DNA of 64,000 nucleotides from Variovorax sp. WDL1 (GTDB lineage Bacteria; Pseudomonadota; Gammaproteobacteria; Burkholderiales; Burkholderiaceae_C), in assembly GCF_001541225.1 (NCBI RefSeq), contig NZ_LMTS01000336.1, positions 34,296 through 98,295 on the forward strand. The letters are read 5' to 3'. Made by a program: the position numbers and the translations under genes. The first letter of the stretch is position 1, and every line of letters begins with the position of its first letter. This document shows, piece after piece, positions 1 through 8,408 of this stretch. The notes under the pieces are model-generated. The model was not told the DNA's origin, did no database searches, and was given only the letters and a program-made list of their open reading frames with translations.

Positions 1-250
1 TCGGCCGGGCGCGGAACGCGTCGTGCAGGTAGCTGATGCGTCCCCACGTCAAACCGCCGCCCGGTACCAGGCTATAGAGCCGCGCGACCGCCTTGAAGAA
101 AGGCGTCGAGTAGTAGACGATCCGGTTGGAGCCGGTGAACCAGAGCGCAGCGCCGAGGATCACGACGACCAGCCCCATGCCCAGCACCATCTGGATGGCT
201 TGGCTCTCCGCGCTGGCCGCGTTCGACGTAGCGCTGTTCCCCTTCGCCAT
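1..250 (-). CDS. IcmP/DotM (TrbA)-like protein, N-terminal part, cut by window edge
   Basis: This reading frame is open to the window edge, giving 83 residues. It starts MAKGNSATSN and has one hydrophobic segment at about residues 21-40 (VLGMGLVVVILGAALWF), followed by a basic juxtamembrane region. It overlaps the upstream lytic transglycosylase by ATGA, so translation is probably coupled. In Dot/Icm and IncI systems IcmP/DotM (TrbA) is an inner-membrane partner of the coupling ATPase, with its N-terminal membrane segments followed by a cytoplasmic domain. The assignment rests on operon position and N-terminal architecture, because the diagnostic C-terminal domain lies outside the window. Another small membrane component of the transfer system is possible. 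Confidence 0.5.
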   Translation of the reverse strand, partial: MAKGNSATSNAASAESQAIQMVLGMGLVVVILGAALWFTGSNRIVYYSTPFFKAVARLYSLVPGGGLTWGRISYLHDAFRARP

Positions 251-747
251 CAGAACGCTCCTCGCTGCAAGATCCCGAGGTGCGCATCCCACACCCGGGC
301 GATGTACTTCTGCTGCAGCTCGGTCGAGTTGGGCGAGTGGTACCGCGCGGCGGCGCACCACAGATTGCCCTTGCACTGCTCGGCGAGCGATTCCTTGCGC
401 AGGATGTACGACTGGGCCATCAAGGCCTGGCAGTTGTCATTGAGCAGGCGCTCGGGCGCGATGCCGTAGTTCTTCATCAGATGCGGCGCCCACCACTTCG
501 TGTTGATCTGCGCGATGCCCAGGTCGCATCCGCCGCCGGCGTTATTGCAGTTCACGGCCTGCTTGCCGCGCGACTCCCATTTCACGATGGCCAGCAGCAG
601 CATGGCAGGCACGTCGTATCGATTCGCAGCCGCCTGCACGCAGTTCGCAGGCAGTTGCTCCGGAAGTGCCACCTTGACCTGACTGGTCTGGGCGGGCTGA
701 CCCATGCCGAGCGATCCGGCCAGGACGGTGATCAGCAGAAAATCCAT
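250..747 (-). CDS. Lytic transglycosylase, VirB1/SLT type
   Basis: A 165-residue exported protein that should cleave peptidoglycan locally so the conjugation machine can cross the wall. An N-terminal hydrophobic signal (MDFLLITVLAGSLGM) leads into an SLT fold: the catalytic Glu sits in IVKWESRGK, followed by the substrate-groove motif LGIAQINTKWW and a C-terminal ARYHSPN block. Several cysteines probably form disulphides in the periplasm. The ATG at 747 was chosen because it gives a signal peptide; longer frames run into the upstream gene, which already overlaps it by 16 bases. It lies between an IcmV-like protein and the start of icmP, which supports a role in conjugation. Confidence 0.85.
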   Translation of the reverse strand: MDFLLITVLAGSLGMGQPAQTSQVKVALPEQLPANCVQAAANRYDVPAMLLLAIVKWESRGKQAVNCNNAGGGCDLGIAQINTKWWAPHLMKNYGIAPERLLNDNCQALMAQSYILRKESLAEQCKGNLWCAAARYHSPNSTELQQKYIARVWDAHLGILQRGAF

Positions 748-1277
748 CGGAAGAATTTCGGCTGGACGATGAACGTCTTGAAGTTGATGAGCGAGCGGCG
801 GGTGTACTGGTACTCGATGAGCGCCCAGCGGAAGGTGGTCGCGGCGCCGACCGCAAGAACGGTCAGGCTCGTCGGGATCAGCAGGAAGGCGATCCACATC
901 GGCACGTTGAAAATCATGAAGCAGACCAGCGCGAAGGAGAGGATCGTCATCATGATCGAGCCGTGCTTGGCCCTGCGCGCCGCTCTGATCTGGCTCCCGT
1001 GGTGGGCGGGACTCCAATCCATCACGCGGTACAGGAATTCGAAACGTTCAGACGGATCGGCAGGGAGGTAGTGCTCGGTGCCGTCCTTCAGGATCACGGT
1101 TTTGACCGGAAGCTTCGATTCGTTGAGCAGGCGCTGGCGCGTCTCGCGCGCCGCTTGCCATGCTTCGCTCAGGTTCTGCTTCGATCGGCCGAACTGGCCG
1201 ACCGCCAGGCCCACGCCCTTGGGGACCAGCGCACTGTTCGCAACCTTTGCGACGCGACGCAGCTTCGGGTCAGCCAT
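732..1277 (-). CDS. Two-helix membrane protein, IcmV/TraX-like candidate
   Basis: A 181-residue protein with a basic, soluble N-terminal half and two adjacent transmembrane helices at about residues 110-130 and 132-150. A basic-aromatic tail follows (ALIEYQYTRRSLINFKTFI). This layout and the tail resemble IcmV of Dot/Icm and TraX of IncI plasmids, small inner-membrane proteins of the type IVB machine. The family call is made from layout and context, not from a strong motif. It starts 2 bases after the preceding stop codon and overlaps the lytic transglycosylase start, so it is part of a tight operon. Confidence 0.45.
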   Translation of the reverse strand: MADPKLRRVAKVANSALVPKGVGLAVGQFGRSKQNLSEAWQAARETRQRLLNESKLPVKTVILKDGTEHYLPADPSERFEFLYRVMDWSPAHHGSQIRAARRAKHGSIMMTILSFALVCFMIFNVPMWIAFLLIPTSLTVLAVGAATTFRWALIEYQYTRRSLINFKTFIVQPKFFRWIFC

Positions 1278-1279
1278 TG

Positions 1280-1762
1280 TCAGCTTCCGTTGGACGACGT
1301 GGAACCGCTCTGGTTGTCCAGCTCGAGTGCGAGCCGGAAGCGCTCAAGAGGGCCTGGCTGATACAGCGAGTTGTATCCCACGGCACGCGTCATCGCGGTC
1401 GCGTATCGCGTCACCTTAGGCATGAGGGCTCCGACGCTTGCAGCGTTCTCGGCGAACCACTTGACGACCACCCGGAGGTGCTCGCCGTGAAGCTTTGATA
1501 CGAGCTGCCGGTCCACTTCGCCGGCATGCCGCGCAATCACGATCGAGGGCGTCAAATCCAGCCATCGCAGGAGCTTCTCGGCGCATTCCCTTTGCTGCTC
1601 GGAGGAAAGCGGCCCGCGCTGGCGGGTGACGTCGTCGCCAAAGACGACCTTCGCCAGCTTGCTGTCGAAAGTGCCCTTGGGCATGCTGGAGAGACTGGGG
1701 GTCATCGGCGGGAGCGTTGAATCTATGGAGGTCGCGATCGCTGGGGACAGCCGGACCCTCAC
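1280..1762 (-). CDS. Unknown soluble protein in the conjugation operon
   Basis: About 160 residues from a GTG start; an ATG at 1705 is an alternative, and neither has a good ribosome-binding site. The protein is helical and charged, with no signal peptide, membrane segment or motif that I recognise. Its core reads FDSKLAKVVFGDD and HLRVVVKWFAENAASVGALM, and it has a Ser/Asn-rich tail. It sits 34 bases downstream of the bactofilin gene and 2 bases upstream of the IcmV-like gene, so it is almost certainly co-transcribed with transfer genes. Its function is unknown. Confidence 0.6.
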   Translation of the reverse strand: MRVRLSPAIATSIDSTLPPMTPSLSSMPKGTFDSKLAKVVFGDDVTRQRGPLSSEQQRECAEKLLRWLDLTPSIVIARHAGEVDRQLVSKLHGEHLRVVVKWFAENAASVGALMPKVTRYATAMTRAVGYNSLYQPGPLERFRLALELDNQSGSTSSNGS

Positions 1763-1796
1763 GCACGAAGTGGCGAGGGTTCGGCACTTCGCGGCG

Positions 1797-2600
1797 TCAG
1801 GCCGCGTAAGCCCGAATCGACTCGTCCGAATCGTTCGAATCGTTCGACTCGTCGGCTTCTTCGCTTCCGGAATCGGCGACCGGGGGAACGAGGGCGAAGG
1901 GGACGCGAGGAGAGGCGGGAGGTGCCACCGGAGCGCCCACGGGAGCTTCTGCAACCACAGCGGCGGGCGCGACAGCGACTTCGGGCTGCGCTGCCGCGGG
2001 AGCCAGCTCGTCATTGATCGCCGGGACGTAAGCAGCAGCTGCCGCGTAGCCGGCCTGGGGAGCGCTGGCGCGGACAGGCGCATTGGAGGAGCGTGCAGCG
2101 TTGCGTGCGTGCTCGATGGCGGCGCGACGTTCCTTCGCCCGATCGAGCTCCTTGCTCAGGAGCGACACGATGCGCTCGGTGACCTCGCCGGCGGCGAGCA
2201 TGCCCATCTGGGCGCTCATGAAGCCGCCCCGTTCGTAATTCATGCAGCCGGCGGCCACGGTCACTTCGCTTGCGGTGATGCGTGACGTGCCGTGCACCAC
2301 CAGATTCGCAGACAGGATCTCGCCTTCAGGGGCGTCGACGACTCCGTGGACCTCCAGGTGCGAAGCGAAGATGGAGCCGAGCACGATGCCCGATGGGGCA
2401 ACCACGACCTTGCCGCCGTGGAAGACATTGCCCACCACGCAACCTTCAATGTGCAGGTCCTGGCCCTCGCTGATGCTGAGGTCCCCGATGAAGTTGGACT
2501 GGACACCGATCACTGTCGGGGCGGACGCGGTCTTCGCAAGGTATGCGGGAATCTCTGCCCGCTCGCTCGCGGCGGCGGAAACGTTGCTGATGCTGCTCAT
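1797..2600 (-). CDS. Bactofilin (polymer-forming cytoskeletal protein)
   Basis: 267 residues. Residues about 30-130 hold the bactofilin (DUF583) beta-helix with repeating Gly-hydrophobic turns (TVIGVQSNFIGDLSI, LHIEGCVVGNV, VVVAPSGIVLGSIFA, LEVHGVVDA). A disordered Ala/Pro-rich region follows, ending in an acidic Ser/Asp/Asn tail (about residues 248-262). Bactofilins self-assemble without nucleotide into membrane-associated filaments that position cell-envelope enzymes. It is the first gene of the operon leading to the lytic transglycosylase and icmP. A role as a scaffold that localises wall hydrolysis or the transfer machine is inferred. A bactofilin inside a transfer operon is unusual. Confidence 0.85.
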   Translation of the reverse strand: MSSISNVSAAASERAEIPAYLAKTASAPTVIGVQSNFIGDLSISEGQDLHIEGCVVGNVFHGGKVVVAPSGIVLGSIFASHLEVHGVVDAPEGEILSANLVVHGTSRITASEVTVAAGCMNYERGGFMSAQMGMLAAGEVTERIVSLLSKELDRAKERRAAIEHARNAARSSNAPVRASAPQAGYAAAAAYVPAINDELAPAAAQPEVAVAPAAVVAEAPVGAPVAPPASPRVPFALVPPVADSGSEEADESNDSNDSDESIRAYAA

Positions 2601-2635
2601 ACTCTCAAACCCTCGTTGAACTATTTAACCGTACT

Positions 2636-2665
2636 ATGATATCGGCACGAACTTCTCAAGGTCAA
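2636..2665 (-). promoter_or_regulatory. Sigma-70-like promoter for the bactofilin operon
   Basis: On the minus strand TTGACC (2665-2660) and TATCAT (2641-2636) are separated by 18 bases. The expected start point is about 30 bases upstream of the bactofilin ATG. It is predicted from consensus only. Confidence 0.5.
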
Positions 2666-2735
2666 TGACAGCGGTGTCGGTCGCAGCGCAAATGCGGCGC
2701 AATCGACACGACGCGCCTCCTGAGTAGCTAAAAAG

Positions 2736-2960
2736 ATGTCCATTGCCAGCCATGCCCTCTTGATCGGAACCACCTTGCATCCCCTGGCCGGGGATGACGC
2801 GATCGCTGCCGCCGTCACCCTCATCCGGGATCTCGGCGGCGAGGACGTGGTCGACGGCGGCAGATTGATCGCACTGAAGGAATCGCGCGAGGAGGTCGGC
2901 GACCTGACCGAAGAGTTCGCCTACGCGCTGAGCCACACCTCGAAGAGCTACGCCTACTAG
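2736..2960 (+). CDS. Small unknown protein, 74 residues
   Basis: A small acidic protein starting MSIASHALLIG, with no membrane segment or recognised motif. It is the first of a plus-strand group of four genes lying between the two minus-strand blocks of transfer genes, and it is divergent from the bactofilin gene. The next gene starts 32 bases downstream, so co-transcription is likely. The amino-acid pattern (EEVGDLTEEFAYALS) looks like a real folded protein. Its function is unknown. Confidence 0.55.
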   Translation: MSIASHALLIGTTLHPLAGDDAIAAAVTLIRDLGGEDVVDGGRLIALKESREEVGDLTEEFAYALSHTSKSYAY

Positions 2961-2992
2961 GCCCACCCGCCCTTCACACGAGCTTTGTCCCC

Positions 2993-3961
2993 ATGGACTC
3001 CCAGACAACGCCTTCCCGCCGCCCTTCCCTCATGGAGGCGCTCGGCCTCGCCCGCGCGAATGCAACCGGGGCAGCGGCTTCCGGCAGCGGGGTTGGGTCG
3101 GCCTCGACTTCGGCCTCGGGCTCGGGGACCGGCGTCGGCGCGGGGGACGCTGGCGAGGATGCGGCCGCGGGCCTCGGCGTCGACGAGGTCGATCCCCAGT
3201 CGGGCACCGTAGCGGGTACGGGTGCCGGCCGGGATGGCAGCAGGCACACGAACATGCAGCACCTGCCCGGCAACGCCCTCAACATGGTAGAGATGTTCCA
3301 GCTGCGCGAGCGCAATCACATCCTCGCTCAAAAGTCAGCCCGGCGATCAGGCGACCGTCGAAGCGTTCAGCTGGATGCAGTCGGGCTCGAGCTGTTCCGG
3401 GAGATCCAGCGCGAGGTCGAGCGCGCCCATTTCAGCCAAGCCGCCACGTCCACGCGGGGTAGGCCGACGGACGCTTCCGCGGAACGGTTCACCGGCATGA
3501 TGCCCGACAGCATCAAGCCACGCAGGGACGAGCCACGGCTCAACCTCCGGCACGAAGAAGCTCCCCTGACCGATCAGGAGGCCCCTCCACTTGATTCCGA
3601 CCCGGATCGGCCCATGGCCAGCGCGGCGCGGGAGCACGCGGCGTTTCAGCGCCAAGTGCTGCTTGACCGATGCGCGGACGCGCACGCCATGGCCCTCTCC
3701 GACCTGGCCGAGCTGAACCAGGCCGAAGGTCGCACCGACGAACTGCGTGCGCGCCAGGCGCAGCGCCGCCACGACGAATCGCCACAGCAGGACAGCGCGG
3801 ACGAGTTGCGCGCGGACGGCGCAGAGCAGTTCGAGGCCGTCGCGCGCCAGCGGTTCGCCGCCTCCAACGCCAAGGCGGTGCAGCTGGCCAGCGCCGTACA
3901 GGGCCGGCGGATCGGCCTGAACAGGATGCTCCGGGACAAGGCTCCCGGTGCACCCCGGTAA
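2993..3961 (+). CDS. Unknown Ala/Gly/Ser-rich, helical protein
   Basis: 322 residues. The first 80 are a low-complexity Gly/Ser/Ala linker (ATGAAASGSGVGSAS). The remainder is strongly charged and helical, with runs of Arg, Glu, Asp and Gln typical of a coiled-coil or nucleic-acid-associated protein. There is no signal peptide or membrane segment. It has plasmid-like codon use and is followed 15 bases later by another plus-strand gene. No family was recognised. The coding call rests on length, start context and biased third-position GC. Confidence 0.55.
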   Translation: MDSQTTPSRRPSLMEALGLARANATGAAASGSGVGSASTSASGSGTGVGAGDAGEDAAAGLGVDEVDPQSGTVAGTGAGRDGSRHTNMQHLPGNALNMVEMFQLRERNHILAQKSARRSGDRRSVQLDAVGLELFREIQREVERAHFSQAATSTRGRPTDASAERFTGMMPDSIKPRRDEPRLNLRHEEAPLTDQEAPPLDSDPDRPMASAAREHAAFQRQVLLDRCADAHAMALSDLAELNQAEGRTDELRARQAQRRHDESPQQDSADELRADGAEQFEAVARQRFAASNAKAVQLASAVQGRRIGLNRMLRDKAPGAPR

Positions 3962-3976
3962 ACAGGAGACCAGGCC

Positions 3977-4483
3977 TTGGGAACGCAACGCTCAGCCATC
4001 CGCGTCGCATCGGCGCTCTACTCGCCCTACGCGAGCGACTTCACCCTGCCGGTCGAGCGGCAGCTCCTGCAGGTGGACTGCATCTTCTCGGTCATGAACA
4101 TCGACGGCGTGGATCTGGGCTGGATCGACGGCATCGACCAAGACGACCCCATCCTGGTACCGGTGCGCTCCATGGAAGGCTACGGAGATCTCGGAACCGT
4201 CGAGGAATACCTCAGCGAGGAGTACCACACGAGCATCGGGCCTGAGCTCCAGACGCTACTGCGCATCGCTCGCCATGAGGAGCTCACGCCCACGGTGCTG
4301 GTGCGGGCGTTGGCGATCATGCACAACGACGGAACGATCGATGCGGCGCATGCAGTGAGGCAGTCCTTCGACTGGGGGTTCACCCTGCTGCGGGCCGGCG
4401 TGTTGGATCGGTACAGGTTCAGTGTGGCCGAAATGCTGCGGCGCCATCCGGTACTGAGCTCGCCGTACTCCCTGGCTAGCTGA
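3977..4483 (+). CDS. Unknown protein, TTG start
   Basis: 168 residues from a TTG preceded by CAGGAG eight bases upstream, which is why this start was chosen. The sequence is mixed alpha/beta (VDCIFSVMNIDGVDLGWIDGID, EELTPTVLVRALAIMHNDG) with an acidic centre and no membrane segments. It follows the previous plus-strand gene by 15 bases. No family was recognised. It might be an accessory or immunity-type protein of the element, but nothing in the sequence proves that. Confidence 0.55.
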   Translation: MGTQRSAIRVASALYSPYASDFTLPVERQLLQVDCIFSVMNIDGVDLGWIDGIDQDDPILVPVRSMEGYGDLGTVEEYLSEEYHTSIGPELQTLLRIARHEELTPTVLVRALAIMHNDGTIDAAHAVRQSFDWGFTLLRAGVLDRYRFSVAEMLRRHPVLSSPYSLAS

Positions 4484-4655
4484 CCTCCTCGTGAGAGCGG
4501 CGCAGCCACTCTAAAGCTTGTCCGGCGAGTTGACGGATTGAGGTCGCGCAGAGAGACTCCCATCGCCGAGGCGCCTATTCTCCGGGTCCCTCCTGGGATC
4601 GAGACCGCTTCGCGAGCTCGACGTCCACCCGTCAACCAGGAGCGGAAAGAGCAAC

Positions 4656-5267
4656 ATGGAACAGCAGGCGGCATCCCAGGAACTAGCCCGACATCTGGTC
4701 GCGAAATATGAGGGTCAATACACCTTTGTTGAGCGGTTGAAGATGTTTTATTTTTGGGCGATCGCTCCCGAGCCAATCGGGGCCGTTAGGCTTTACCGGG
4801 CCAACAATGGAACCTGGACGGCGGTGAGCGAGAAGCTCACGGATCTGAAGCGAATTCGTCGACTCCGACTTCGTCCGCTGATGATCGAAGCCGTCGGGGT
4901 CGGTGCCGAGGCGCTCGGCCACCTTCCTCTCGCTGCCGAAATCATCGCCGGGATAGTTGCGGTAATACACACCAGCCACGTGTTGAAAGCGGCTTTCACG
5001 ATCACGTTGGCGGAGACCGCGGCTCAACTCATGTACGTACTGACGATCCAATCTGAAAAGGACTATCTTTCCCTTGGCGAGATTGCAGCCCTACTCAACG
5101 AGGTTCGGGAAAGAGCTGGTCAATCCAAGGTGTCTGATAGCGAAGTACAGGACGCGCTAGATGAGCTGGCGGCGTGCGCAGGCGTTGAATTGCGATCTGG
5201 TGCACGAGAGAACGAATATCGACTTGCTGATGTTGTCGTATTCACAAAGGGTACCGGCGCTCACTAA
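4656..5267 (+). CDS. Unknown protein, probably horizontally acquired
   Basis: 203 residues with a clear AGGAGCGG ribosome-binding site. The middle (about residues 85-130) is hydrophobic and helical (LAAEIIAGIVAVIHTSHVLKAAFTITLAETAA). The C-terminal third looks like a small winged-helix domain (LSLGEIAALLNEVRER, VSDSEVQDALDELAACAGVEL). Its base composition is visibly more AT-rich than its neighbours, and it lies opposite to the icm operon with its end overlapping the end of icmB by 4 bases. A DNA-binding or regulatory role is possible but unproven. Confidence 0.55.
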   Translation: MEQQAASQELARHLVAKYEGQYTFVERLKMFYFWAIAPEPIGAVRLYRANNGTWTAVSEKLTDLKRIRRLRLRPLMIEAVGVGAEALGHLPLAAEIIAGIVAVIHTSHVLKAAFTITLAETAAQLMYVLTIQSEKDYLSLGEIAALLNEVRERAGQSKVSDSEVQDALDELAACAGVELRSGARENEYRLADVVVFTKGTGAH

Positions 5268-8200
5268 ACTGTCCCCAGCTCCGTCTCTGTCTCCGCGAGT
5301 CCATCGGCAGAAAGCAGCCCTTCGCTCTGCGCCCGAACGATGAGTCGCGCGGCCACGTCCATCGACACCGACTCGTCGCTCACGTCGAACTCTCCCTTCT
5401 CGGCCATGAGCGCCGCGATCATCGGCTTGGCCGTGCCGGCCGGCAGCATTTTGGCCAGCAGTCGCAGCGCCTGCCAGTAGCTGTCGTCGGTACCGCCCAG
5501 CTTGAGCGCCAGCGCGGCGCGCACCGGCGCGTCCGCAGCGTTCGTGGTGAAGGCCCACTTGTCGAGCGCGCTGGCGGTGGTCTTCAGCACTTGGGCCAGG
5601 ACACCTTCAGTGGTCGCGAAGCGCGCGAACAGCGTACCTGGCCGGCGGCAGTGCGTGCTGATCGCCTGCATCTCCGCGTCGCTCAGCTTGAACGCCGCCT
5701 TCACCTGGTCGGCCATGCTGCCGTCGCCCAGGCCGAAGACATAGAAGTTGGTCGAGTTGGCCATGATTGCCTCCGGGAAGTCGGAGATCAGCTGGCTCAT
5801 CATCATCGTGACCATGTTGAACTTGCGCCCCACGCGCAAGTCCTGCTGCAGCAGCATCTGGAACGACTCGGCGCCCGAGGCGTAGTGCACCTCGTCGTAC
5901 TCGAGGAACTTCATCTGCTCCCACATCTTCTCGACGCGATCCTTCTGGTACCGGCGGTACAGATCGGGGACCAGCGGCGCGATCTCTTCCCAGCGCGCAA
6001 AGAAGTTCTTGGCGCCCAGGCGGCGCGCGAACAGGAACATCAGAGCGGAACGCCGGCGGCCCTCCTCCGAGGTCGTCGAGCCCACCACCTCCTCGAGGTC
6101 GATCGAGATAGCACGCGCCGCGCCGAGGTTCGCCTGGGTGTAGCTGCTCAGCAGCGTGTAGGTGCCGGTCGAGGCCGCGCTCAGGTTGCGCTGGAACACC
6201 TTGACCATCGTCTCCACGCCATTGGCCGCCAGTGCCTCGCCGTACATTAGCATGATGTCGGCCTGCGAGACGACCTTCGACAAGTCCTTCAGGATCGGCA
6301 TCGCATAGCGCTGCGCGCGCTCGGCCATGACGACGTGGCCGGCCTTGAACAAGGCATCCACAACGTCCCACACCCGGGTGCGGCCGTCGACGATCTCGTT
6401 CCCCAGATGCTGGTACAGCGCGCCGACCTCGGGATCCATGGCGTTCTGCCAGGGCTTCGCGTCCGAGGAGGCGCGTGAGAAGCGCTCGTACGCCGCGGCG
6501 ATCAGCTTCTGGAAGAACTTGTCGGCCTCAGGTCCCAGGCCCGGCGAGATGGTGCCCAGCACCGCGACGATGAAGTCCCGGTCCTGCTCCGTGCACTGGT
6601 CCAGGCCGAGGAAGGTGTCGAAGGGATTGACCGTGTACTCGGGAGCGTTCTTGATCCGGATTGACACGACCTGATCGCGCTTGCTTGCTGGCAGCATGGC
6701 CCGGTAGAGGTCCATGATGAGCCTCGAGCTCGGGCCCACGTCGACCACCGTCACATACGGCACGTCCTGGGCGCCTGGCGCCATGAGCAGCCCGGAATTG
6801 AGCAGGTTCATGAAGAACGACTTGCCCGAGCCGGTCGGCGCAAAGCCCACCGTCGCCCATGAGGTCTGCAGGCCCGAGCCCAGCGCGATCGGATACGGCC
6901 GGCCTTCGAGGGTCGATGCGATGAGTTGACCGGTCTTCCAGATCGAAGCCGCGCGCACCACGGGTGACATCCGGGTGATCTCGCCGATTGGCGCCGGCAG
7001 GTAAGGCGCCGAGCTGGAGCGCGAGAACCCGGCCGCGGTCGAGATGGCGGCGAGCGCCGGCTCGCCTGTTTCATTGGAGCAAACGGTAGACCCCCATGCC
7101 TCGATCGAGCTGCGCAGGTATTCCACCTGGAACTGCAGCTGCTCCTCCGTCTTGGCCCAGGTGGTGAGCGTCATGCGCGTCGCCGCGATGTAGCCGCCCT
7201 CCTTCTCGATGTTCTTGAGCTCGTCCCAGCCGCGCTTGATCCCCTTGTTGAAGTCGCCCATGGCAGCCATGAAGCTACCGAAGAACTGGTCGGACTTGCG
7301 GAACTCAAGGCCCGAGGGGATCACGTCCTGCGAATAGGCGAGCGGAATCGTACGGCCCAGCTTCTCCATCAGCTTGTTGAAGGGCTGGGAACCCTCTTCG
7401 GGCAGCACCTCGACGACCACGCTCGCCGAGAGAGTGGAGCCCTGACGGGCGAACTCGAACGACTTGAACTCTTCCCTGAAGCTCGCGGGGATCATCTGGC
7501 GCGAGAGCGCCACAGGCATGACCGCCGCCTCGTCGGCCCGGCGCACAGGGCTCGCCCCCATCGCGCCCTTGTCCCCGAGGAACCTCGGCGCCCAGGTGGA
7601 GGGGAAATCCGTGTGGTCGAACACACGACGCACCATGTTCGCAGCCTCCCGCACGGTCATCGTGTTCGCCAGGAGGTACGTGCCGCCGGTGTTGATCTCG
7701 ACGGACAGGTCCTTGACCAGGTTCTCCACCATGGACTTGTGGCGCGTCACGAGCAAGTTGGAGGGCTGCGCCATCGACTGCGAGAACGTGTCGTTGTAGG
7801 CGACGCTCACCTTGCGCTTGCTCAGCTCGGCGGCCGCCTTTCGCTGGCGCTCGACGAAGTTGGCCTGCTCGTTGGAGTTCATGCCCGCGCGGTGCGTGAA
7901 GACGGCCAGGTAGACGGCCTCATCGGTACAGGCGCGCGCGAGCTCCTCGACTCGAGCGTCGAAGAAGGCGGTCTCGGTCATCCCCAGACGCTTCGCGGTC
8001 GTCGACATGGGTGCAATGAGCTCGCGCGCCAGGCGAACCGACCCTGCGGGGTCGCTGCGAAAGCAGAACGACATGCTGTGGTTGCGCCCGTTGCCTGCCT
8101 TCATCCGGTTCGACAGGATCGTGGCCAGGTTCTGCGCCAGGTGCTCGAACTCCTTTGCGCCGACGTATCGCCGGATGCCCTTGATCTCGATGAACGACAC

Positions 8201-8350
8201 GACGCTGCCACTCTTGAGCGCCATGATCTCTGCCGGGGCGTCAGCCTCCGTCTGGATCGGCGCGCGCCAGTCGCAGGCCAGATCGGTGTCGCCGAGGGAA
8301 AGCTGGGAGCCGGCCCAGTAGATGAACGACTCGATTGCGTTGATGAGCAT
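5264..8350 (-). CDS. icmB: IcmB/DotO (TraU)-type conjugation ATPase
   Basis: 1028 residues, close to IncI TraU. It is a VirB4-class cytoplasmic ATPase that powers assembly of, or substrate entry into, the type IVB channel. Walker A lies at about residue 502 (FAPTGSGKSFFMN), Walker B near residue 815 (FLEYDEVHYA), and a downstream region (MMMSQLISDFPEAI) matches the VirB4/IcmB sensor area. The ATG at 8350 (MLINAIESF) was chosen; upstream in-frame residues are Arg/Pro-rich and overlap the previous gene. It is the last recognisable icm gene of this block. Two extra genes separate it from icmJ. Confidence 0.9.
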   Translation of the reverse strand: MLINAIESFIYWAGSQLSLGDTDLACDWRAPIQTEADAPAEIMALKSGSVVSFIEIKGIRRYVGAKEFEHLAQNLATILSNRMKAGNGRNHSMSFCFRSDPAGSVRLARELIAPMSTTAKRLGMTETAFFDARVEELARACTDEAVYLAVFTHRAGMNSNEQANFVERQRKAAAELSKRKVSVAYNDTFSQSMAQPSNLLVTRHKSMVENLVKDLSVEINTGGTYLLANTMTVREAANMVRRVFDHTDFPSTWAPRFLGDKGAMGASPVRRADEAAVMPVALSRQMIPASFREEFKSFEFARQGSTLSASVVVEVLPEEGSQPFNKLMEKLGRTIPLAYSQDVIPSGLEFRKSDQFFGSFMAAMGDFNKGIKRGWDELKNIEKEGGYIAATRMTLTTWAKTEEQLQFQVEYLRSSIEAWGSTVCSNETGEPALAAISTAAGFSRSSSAPYLPAPIGEITRMSPVVRAASIWKTGQLIASTLEGRPYPIALGSGLQTSWATVGFAPTGSGKSFFMNLLNSGLLMAPGAQDVPYVTVVDVGPSSRLIMDLYRAMLPASKRDQVVSIRIKNAPEYTVNPFDTFLGLDQCTEQDRDFIVAVLGTISPGLGPEADKFFQKLIAAAYERFSRASSDAKPWQNAMDPEVGALYQHLGNEIVDGRTRVWDVVDALFKAGHVVMAERAQRYAMPILKDLSKVVSQADIMLMYGEALAANGVETMVKVFQRNLSAASTGTYTLLSSYTQANLGAARAISIDLEEVVGSTTSEEGRRRSALMFLFARRLGAKNFFARWEEIAPLVPDLYRRYQKDRVEKMWEQMKFLEYDEVHYASGAESFQMLLQQDLRVGRKFNMVTMMMSQLISDFPEAIMANSTNFYVFGLGDGSMADQVKAAFKLSDAEMQAISTHCRRPGTLFARFATTEGVLAQVLKTTASALDKWAFTTNAADAPVRAALALKLGGTDDSYWQALRLLAKMLPAGTAKPMIAALMAEKGEFDVSDESVSMDVAARLIVRAQSEGLLSADGLAETETELGTV

Positions 8351-8408
8351 GAGGTCCTGGATGTCTGGTGCGCTCGACGCGCGTGGAAAACTGGGTGCTC
8401 GGAGCGGC

